Assembly: GCA_025929075.1 (NCBI GenBank)
Contig: JAICMS010000008.1
Span: 1 to 40,201 of the forward strand
Length of the DNA stretch: 40,201 nucleotides
Direction of reading: 5' to 3'
Source of the DNA: Propionibacteriales bacterium
GTDB lineage: Bacteria > Actinomycetota > Actinomycetes > Propionibacteriales > Nocardioidaceae
The position numbers were made by a program, and so were the translations under genes. The notes beneath the pieces were generated by a model. The model did not search any database, was not told where the DNA came from, and saw nothing but the letters and a program-made list of their open reading frames with translations. How positions within the stretch are numbered: the stretch's first letter is position 1; each line of letters begins with the position of its first letter. This document shows positions 32,474 through 40,201 of the stretch, piece by piece.

Positions 32474-33229
32474 CTAGCGGGGGGCCATCCGGAGGGCGCC
32501 GTCCATCCGCACCACCTCGCCGTTGAGGTAGTCGTGCTCGACCAGCATGGTGACCAGCCGGGCGTACTCGTCCGGGCGGCCGAGCCGCTTGGGGAACGGC
32601 ACGCCGGAGGCGAGGGTGGCGCGGAACTCGTCGTTGATGCCGGCCAGCATCGGGGTGTCGATGATGCCGGGCGCTATCGTGCACACCCGGATGCCGACGC
32701 TGGCCAGGTCGCGGGCGGCCGACAGCGTCAGGCCGACGACGCCGCCCTTGGAGGCCGCATACGCCACTTGGCCGATCTGACCGTCGTACGCCGCGATCGA
32801 CGCGGTGTTGACGATCACCCCGCGCTGGCCGTCTTCGGCCGGCTCGGCGGTCGCGATCCGCTCCGCGCCGAGGCGCAGCACGTTGAAGGTACCGATCAGG
32901 TTGACCTCGACGACTTTGCGGAAGCTCGCCAGGTCGTGCGGGCCCGAGCGCGACAGGATCCGGCCCGCGGTCGCCACCCCGGCGCAGTTGACCAGCACCC
33001 GCAGCGGCCGCTGCCCGGGCACCTGGTCGAGAGCCCCACGCACCTGGTCCTCATCGGTGACGTCGGCGCCCACCAGAGTCACGCCGGACGGCGGGGACGC
33101 GGCCTTCACAGCCGCCGGCAGGTCGATCCCGAGCACCTCTGCCCCCGCCGCGGCCAGCGCCGTCGCCGTCGCCTGCCCGAGCCCCGACGCGGCCCCGGTC
33201 ACCACTGCCGCACAGTCGTCGACACGCAT
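32474..33229 (-). CDS. SDR dehydrogenase, probably 3-hydroxyacyl-CoA dehydrogenase type 2
   Basis: 251 aa Rossmann-fold enzyme. Cofactor loop TGAASGLG, NCAGVA, and catalytic Ser-Tyr-Lys in NTASIAAYDGQIGQVAYAASKGG; C terminus DYLNGEVVRMDGALRMAPR. The pattern resembles HSD17B10-type NAD enzymes that oxidise 2-methyl-3-hydroxybutyryl-CoA and other 3-hydroxyacyl-CoAs in branched-chain degradation. ATG 33229 sits 7 nt after TAGTGT and has no Shine-Dalgarno, so leaderless. Sitting near ecm, icmA and the adenosyltransferase, it fits acyl-CoA metabolism, but the exact substrate is inferred. Confidence 0.87.
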   Translation of the reverse strand: MRVDDCAAVVTGAASGLGQATATALAAAGAEVLGIDLPAAVKAASPPSGVTLVGADVTDEDQVRGALDQVPGQRPLRVLVNCAGVATAGRILSRSGPHDLASFRKVVEVNLIGTFNVLRLGAERIATAEPAEDGQRGVIVNTASIAAYDGQIGQVAYAASKGGVVGLTLSAARDLASVGIRVCTIAPGIIDTPMLAGINDEFRATLASGVPFPKRLGRPDEYARLVTMLVEHDYLNGEVVRMDGALRMAPR

Positions 33230-33236
33230 GCGGCCG

Positions 33237-33242
33237 ACACTA
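33237..33242 (-). promoter_or_regulatory. -10 box (TAGTGT) for a leaderless SDR transcript
   Basis: On the minus strand TAGTGT is followed by 7 nt and the ATG of the SDR gene; no ribosome binding site is seen. Confidence 0.5.
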
Positions 33243-33303
33243 ACGTGCCGGCCCTCCCCATCGGAAAGGACGGCTCGGCGGCGTTGAGTCACCTAACGGA
33301 GCG

Positions 33304-34248
33304 TCAGCCGATCGCCTTCCAGTGCGAGTACTGACGGATCATGTTGTAGACGAGGCTCGGGCAGTGGAAGTCCGCCAGTGGGACGTCGTAGTCGTGTCCG
33401 GCGTTGGTCGGAGTCGCCCGGACGAGGCTCCCGTCGACACCGACCATGATGTGCCGGGCCTCGACCCGCCGCCCTTCGAGGTCGGCGCAGGCGTAGCTGA
33501 CGCCCTGGCTGTCGAGGTTGGAGTACAGCTCATAGATGTCCCAACCCTCGGCGAGGCCGACCTGCGAGGTGCCGTTCTGACTGAAGAATGACTCCCAGTC
33601 ACTGGCCTTGTAGTTGTAGAGGTAGGCAGTCCAGGTGTTGTTCGACGGGTCGGTCTGCACGATCTGGACCGAGTAGTTGCGGTGCAAGGTGTAAGTCTGC
33701 ATGAACGACTTGTCGATCGTCACCTGAGCCACGAACGTGATCGCCTTGCACCAGTCCCACGCCGCCACGACCTGAGAGGTGTGGAAGTAGGCGGTGCTGA
33801 CCTCGATGCACGAGCCTCCCGACGGATACATCGTCGGCGTGTAGAGCGTCGTGTTCGGGTCGGCCGGCTTGATCTTCGTCGAGACGCTCTGCGTGGCCTG
33901 GGCGCCCGAGGTCGATTCGTCGAACGACGTGCCGACGTACTCGTGGATCACCGCCGGCCGCGTCCCCGAGATCTGTCCACGCATCTGCTGGTGCAGGGCC
34001 TTGAAGGCGTGCACGGCGTGCGGGTTGTCGATCGGGATGTCCGGGCCGTACTCCGCCCCTTTGACGTGACCGACGTGCGGCGCGTCGGGCAGCGGAGTGA
34101 CGCCGGACGACCGGCTGGGCGACGCCTGGTCGGGGCGCGCCGAGGAGCCGAAGCTCGCCGAGCCGGCGGAGATGGTGACAGTGGCCACGGCTAATGCGGC
34201 AGCAGTGATGAGGGCGATCCTGCGTGGTGTTGGCATGCCCGCTTTCAT
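33304..34248 (-). CDS. Secreted protein of unknown function
   Basis: 314 aa. Signal peptide MKAGMPTPRRIALITAAALAVATVTISAGSASFG; mature part has four Cys (in GGSCIEV, WDWCKAI, YACADLEG, DFHCPSL), enough for two disulfides, and many aromatic residues (WTAYLYNYKASDWESFFSQNG, WDIYELYSNLDSQG). No catalytic motif or anchor recognised. ATG 34248 used; an ATG four codons later is equally possible and neither has a strong Shine-Dalgarno. It sits between adenosyltransferase and SDR genes on the same strand. The fold could be a beta-sandwich, but I do not recognise the family. Confidence 0.8.
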   Translation of the reverse strand: MKAGMPTPRRIALITAAALAVATVTISAGSASFGSSARPDQASPSRSSGVTPLPDAPHVGHVKGAEYGPDIPIDNPHAVHAFKALHQQMRGQISGTRPAVIHEYVGTSFDESTSGAQATQSVSTKIKPADPNTTLYTPTMYPSGGSCIEVSTAYFHTSQVVAAWDWCKAITFVAQVTIDKSFMQTYTLHRNYSVQIVQTDPSNNTWTAYLYNYKASDWESFFSQNGTSQVGLAEGWDIYELYSNLDSQGVSYACADLEGRRVEARHIMVGVDGSLVRATPTNAGHDYDVPLADFHCPSLVYNMIRQYSHWKAIG

Positions 34249-34276
34249 ACCACGCCGTCACCCGTCCCTGCAGCGC

Positions 34277-34864
34277 CTACCGCGCGGCGGCCGAGCGCTC
34301 GCCGCCGGGTCGCCACAGCACGTCTCCCACCTCGTGGTTGGCGGCCCGGGCGAGGATGAACAGCAGGTCGGACAGCCGGTTCAGGTACTTCATCGCGATC
34401 ACGTTCATCGTTTCCCCGTGCTTCTCGTACGCCGCCCAGGCAGCGCGTTCCGCCCGCCGGACCACGGTCCGGGCGACGTGCAGCAAGGCGGCCCCCTCCG
34501 TGCCGCCGGGCAGCACGAACGAGCGCAGCTTCGTCAGCGGCTCGTTGTAGGCGTCGCACCACTGCTCCAGCCTGTCGACGTATTCCTCCTCGACCCGCAG
34601 CGGCGGATGCTTGGGGTTGTCGACCACCGGGCACGCCAGATCGGCGCCGACGTCGAACAGCTCGTTCTGGATGGTGGTTAGCACCTCAACGACGTCCGGG
34701 GAGAGGCTGCCGAGGGCGATCGCCACCCCGATCTGCGAGTTCGCCTCGTCGACGTCCGCATACGCGACCAGCCGTAGGTCGTTCTTGCTGGTGACGCTCA
34801 GGTCTCCCAGCCGGGTTGTTCCCGCGTCGCCGGTCCGGGTGTAGATCCGCGTCAGGTTGACCAT
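34277..34864 (-). CDS. Cob(I)alamin adenosyltransferase (PduO/MMAB type)
   Basis: 195 aa trimeric enzyme that transfers adenosyl from ATP to cob(I)alamin, making the coenzyme used by the two mutases in this window. Motifs: ATP-binding TRTGDAGTTRLG at the N terminus, DVDEANSQIG, and LPGGTEGAALLHVARTVVRRAERAA with the catalytic Arg residues; the C-terminal YLNRLSDLLFILAR is typical. ATG 34864 lies 6 nt after TACAGT, a leaderless arrangement. It stands after DUF2550, the same place as in mycobacteria (from memory), so it belongs to the conserved core block. Confidence 0.95.
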   Translation of the reverse strand: MVNLTRIYTRTGDAGTTRLGDLSVTSKNDLRLVAYADVDEANSQIGVAIALGSLSPDVVEVLTTIQNELFDVGADLACPVVDNPKHPPLRVEEEYVDRLEQWCDAYNEPLTKLRSFVLPGGTEGAALLHVARTVVRRAERAAWAAYEKHGETMNVIAMKYLNRLSDLLFILARAANHEVGDVLWRPGGERSAAAR

Positions 34865-34870
34865 GCGGTC

Positions 34871-34876
34871 ACTGTA
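34871..34876 (-). promoter_or_regulatory. -10 box (TACAGT) for a leaderless adenosyltransferase transcript
   Basis: TACAGT on the minus strand, 6 nt, then ATG 34864. No Shine-Dalgarno in the 63-bp gap. Confidence 0.5.
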
Positions 34877-34927
34877 CGGCGACGACTTCTCGCCGGGTCA
34901 GGTCGCGCCCGAAGCACCGGGTTCTTG

Positions 34928-35386
34928 TCAGCTGAGCAGCCGGTCGTGCCCGGGCGGGGCGGCCTCGGTCCAGGCAAGGAAGCCGGTCAGCGCCTGCTGG
35001 CTCATCGCCATCTCCACCGTCTGGCCGTCCTCGAGCCGGACGGAAACCACCACATGCCCGGCGTAGAGCGAGAACGACTCCGCGCGGTGCGGCGAACGGC
35101 GAGTAACCACCTCAAGTGACCGGTTGAACACCCGCCGGGGCCGTGGGGAGAACGAGAACATCCGGAACCACTGGAGGTCCTCCCCGCTGTAGCGGCCAAG
35201 ACCCAGCGTCCACCCGCGCAGACTGCCGGCGGCACCGCCACTCTTGCGCCGCATCCGCAGGCTGCACTCGAAGGTGCCGCCCGCACGGCTGAGCAGGAAT
35301 CGACGGGCGAACAGGTAGACGAAGCAGGCCAGCACGAGCAGCGCGATCAGGCCGACGATGTCGATGACGTCAGCCCACCACGGCAT
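34928..35386 (-). CDS. DUF2550 membrane protein
   Basis: 152 aa. One N-terminal transmembrane helix (DIVGLIALLVLACFVYLFARRF) and a soluble domain with GGTFECSLR, GWTLGLGRYSGEDLQWFRMFS, and RSLEVVTRRSP. DUF2550 proteins are found almost only in actinobacteria directly after atpC; no function is established. ATG 35386 has GGGAGG with 5 nt spacing. The 69-bp gap to atpC is short enough for cotranscription with the ATP synthase operon. Confidence 0.9.
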   Translation of the reverse strand: MPWWADVIDIVGLIALLVLACFVYLFARRFLLSRAGGTFECSLRMRRKSGGAAGSLRGWTLGLGRYSGEDLQWFRMFSFSPRPRRVFNRSLEVVTRRSPHRAESFSLYAGHVVVSVRLEDGQTVEMAMSQQALTGFLAWTEAAPPGHDRLLS

Positions 35387-35455
35387 CGGCGCCTCCCACC
35401 CGACTGTTCGACGTGCCTCCGGACCCGTGCGCAGTCGCCGGCGTCCCAGGAGGCA

Positions 35456-35868
35456 CTAGGAGGCGCGCTCTGCCGCTGCCACCCGAGCCTGGGCGGCAAG
35501 CAGTCGCTGCTGCGCCTCCTGCACAACCTTCTCAGATTCGCTGCGCAGCTCGCCGGCGTGTTCGGCGCTCTCGACGTCCGCGCGCGCCTGCTGAAGGTCG
35601 ATGTCCTGGCCGAGCTCGATGTGCTCAGCCAGGATCGACACTCTGTTGTTGGCGACGGAGAGGAACCCTCCGTCGACGGCAGCCACGAGGTCAGCACCCT
35701 CGACCGCCCGAACCTCTACTGTGCCTGGAACCAATACCCCCATCAGCGGCGTGTGATGCGCCATCACACCGAGCTCTCCTTCGGTGGTCCGGGTCAGCAC
35801 CATCTTGGCCTCCCCCGACCAGACGACCCGGTCGGCGGACACCAACTCGAGGTGCAGGTCGTCTGCCA

Positions 35869-35869
<1 letters not shown>
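35456..35869 (-). CDS. atpC: ATP synthase F1 epsilon subunit
   Basis: 137 aa. Central-stalk subunit that couples and regulates rotation; N-terminal beta-sandwich (LHLELVSADRVVWSGEAKMVLTRTTEGELGVMAHHTPLMGVL) and C-terminal helical hairpin (about 90-137). The start ATG shares one base with the atpD stop (TGATG), so translation is coupled. The longer open frame upstream overlaps atpD and is not used. Confidence 0.96.
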
Positions 35870-37323
<1,454 letters not shown>

Positions 37324-38238
37324 TCACTCTCTCCCGGCATTGGCGTCGGCGAACGCGTTCACGCCGCCGACGATCTCGCTGATCTCTTGGGTGATCCCGG
37401 CCTGGCGGGCCTGGTTGGCGACTCGGGTGTACTTCTTCACGAGCTCCTCGGCATTGTCCGTAGCCGACTTCATCGCCCGCTGCCGTGCGGCGAGCTCCGA
37501 CGCCGATGCCTGCTGCAACGAGAAGAAGAGCCTGCTCTCGACGTACTTGGGCAACAGGGCATCGAGGACCTCTTCGGCGCTCGGCTCGAAGTCGTAGAGC
37601 GGGAGGATCTCGTCGGCAGCCGGTTTCTCCTCGCCCTCCACGACCTCCAGCGGCAGCAGCCGGACCGTTGCCGGCTCCTGCACGAGCATGGTGCGGAAGC
37701 GGGTGTAGACGACATGCACCTCGTCGACCCGCTCGTCAGCGTCGTCGTCGGCGGTGAAGGCAGCGATGAGCCGCTGGCCGATGTCTCTGGCGGCCTGGTA
37801 GGTCGGTGCGTCCGAGAAGCCGGTCCAGCTGGCGACGATTGGGCGGTTGCGGAAGCGGTAGTAACCGACGCCCTTGCGTCCCGTGACGTACAGCAGCGTC
37901 TCCTTGCCATCCTCGCGGAGCAGCTCACGGAGCCGCTCCGCCTCTCGCAGCACGCTGGAGGAGTAGGAGCCGGCGAGTCCGCGGTCGCTGGTCACGACCA
38001 AGACGGCCGCACGAGTGGGGTTCTCCGGTTCAGAGGTCAACGGATGGTCGACGTTCGAGTACGTCGCCACGGCGGACACCGCGCGGGTGAGCTCGCGGGC
38101 ATACGGCGCCGCCGCCTGGGCACGCTGCTGGGCCTTGATGATCCGCGAGGCCGCGATCAGCTCCATCGCCCGGGTGATCTTCTTGGTCGCCTGCACGGAC
38201 TTGATCCGGCCGCGCAGCTGCCGTAGGGATGCCGGCAT
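37324..38238 (-). CDS. atpG: ATP synthase F1 gamma subunit
   Basis: 304 aa rotor shaft. N-terminal helix [28 protein letters not shown] and C-terminal helix with [39 protein letters not shown] are the family signatures; the middle is a Rossmann-like domain ([12 protein letters not shown]). An acidic stretch ([10 protein letters not shown]) near residue 170 is within the normal variable region. ATG 38238 starts 3 nt after the atpA stop. Confidence 0.97.
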   Translation of the reverse strand: MPASLRQLRGRIKSVQATKKITRAMELIAASRIIKAQQRAQAAAPYARELTRAVSAVATYSNVDHPLTSEPENPTRAAVLVVTSDRGLAGSYSSSVLREAERLRELLREDGKETLLYVTGRKGVGYYRFRNRPIVASWTGFSDAPTYQAARDIGQRLIAAFTADDDADERVDEVHVVYTRFRTMLVQEPATVRLLPLEVVEGEEKPAADEILPLYDFEPSAEEVLDALLPKYVESRLFFSLQQASASELAARQRAMKSATDNAEELVKKYTRVANQARQAGITQEISEIVGGVNAFADANAGRE

Positions 38239-38241
38239 CCG

Positions 38242-39882
<1,641 letters not shown>

Positions 39883-39948
39883 CGTCCTCTGCCTAGCTCT
39901 CGGGGACTGGGGCTGCTTCGGTGCTCATATCTGTGATCCGCGCGGGTG

Positions 39949-40201
39949 TCATCCGGTCACCCTTCGCTGAGCCTGGGCAAGTCTGGTCTGGACGGTGGAG
40001 TCGATGAGGTCGTCGCCGATCGAGACCCGCACGCCGCCGAGCACGTTGGGATCGACGAGGACGTCGAGGTGCACGTCCTGGGAGTACTCCGCGGCCAGTG
40101 CGCGGGCGAGCCGCTCCCGATGGTCGGGGCTCATGGGGGCCGCGACGACGACAGTGGCGACCAGCCGGCCGGCGTACTCGGCGACGACCTCCTGGTAGTA
40201 C
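39949..40201 (-). CDS. atpH: ATP synthase F1 delta subunit, C-terminal part (5' end outside window)
   Basis: The open frame enters at the right edge and ends at TGA 39949-39951, giving about 83 residues: YYQEVVAEYAGRLVATVVVAAPMSPDHRERL, ending RVSIGDDLIDSTVQTRLAQAQRRVTG. This is the C-terminal stator-stalk domain that contacts alpha, recognised by GGVRVSIGDDLIDSTVQTRL. Its place before atpA is the normal order. In many actinobacteria the delta subunit is preceded by atpF; that gene would lie beyond the window. Confidence 0.94.
   Translation of the reverse strand, partial: YYQEVVAEYAGRLVATVVVAAPMSPDHRERLARALAAEYSQDVHLDVLVDPNVLGGVRVSIGDDLIDSTVQTRLAQAQRRVTG

Overview
This 40.2 kb window is a high-GC actinobacterial chromosome segment. 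The evidence for Actinomycetota is the combination of a NucS/EndoMS mismatch endonuclease, a DUF2550 protein directly after the F1 ATP synthase genes, a DivIVA-like coiled-coil protein, many GTG starts, and several start codons placed 6-7 nt after a TANNNT -10 box (leaderless transcription). No rRNA, tRNA, CRISPR array, transposase or phage gene was seen. From memory, the gene order (atpH-A-G-D-C, DUF2550, cobalamin adenosyltransferase, nucS, methylmalonyl-CoA epimerase, acetyl-CoA acetyltransferase, thioredoxin/TPR protein, glgB) matches a block also found in mycobacteria (Rv1304 to Rv1326c region), so this looks like a core region with later insertions. I cannot name the genus.

Layout, left to right. 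1-2.0 kb: the 3' end of glgB converging on a thioredoxin/TPR co-chaperone. 2.0-5.2 kb: a DHA2 drug-efflux-type MFS transporter overlapping the large subunit of an isobutyryl-CoA mutase (icmA). 5.4-7.3 kb: a secreted S53 (sedolisin) protease. 7.5-14.6 kb: a four-gene ABC export or lipoprotein-type operon (two ATPases, two very large FtsX-type permeases). 14.9-17.0 kb: acetyl-CoA acetyltransferase and a MeaB-type GTPase with overlapping ends. 17.2-17.9 kb: a small secreted protein. 18.1-22.6 kb, plus strand: methylmalonyl-CoA epimerase, crotonyl-CoA carboxylase/reductase (ccr), a DivIVA-like coiled-coil protein, an AI-2E family membrane protein. 22.6-25.2 kb: an alpha/beta hydrolase, a zinc-ribbon protein and two DinB-like proteins, bounded on both sides by tandem arrays of the same 22-bp repeat in inverted orientation. 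25.3-27.9 kb: a double-domain 3-hydroxyacyl-CoA dehydrogenase divergent from nucS. 28.0-33.2 kb: a D-amino-acid-oxidase-like flavoprotein, a histidine phosphatase overlapping ethylmalonyl-CoA mutase (ecm), a STAS anti-sigma antagonist and an SDR dehydrogenase; palindromic elements of about 70 nt lie in the gaps. 33.3-40.2 kb: a secreted protein, ATR-type cobalamin adenosyltransferase, DUF2550, and atpC-D-G-A-H (atpH cut by the window edge).

How the genes work together: thiolase, 3-hydroxyacyl-CoA dehydrogenase, Ccr, epimerase and Ecm cover much of the ethylmalonyl-CoA route from acetyl-CoA; IcmA would link isobutyryl-CoA and butyryl-CoA; MeaB-type GTPase and the adenosyltransferase protect and load the B12 mutases. 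Enoyl-CoA hydratase, methylsuccinyl-CoA dehydrogenase, mesaconyl-CoA hydratase, malyl-CoA lyase, the small IcmB subunit and methylmalonyl-CoA mutase are not in the window. The pathway may serve acetate/fatty-acid/PHB assimilation or supply ethyl- and methylmalonyl-CoA extender units; the sequence does not decide. The least explained features are the inverted 22-bp arrays and the recurring 67-71 nt palindromes after stop codons.
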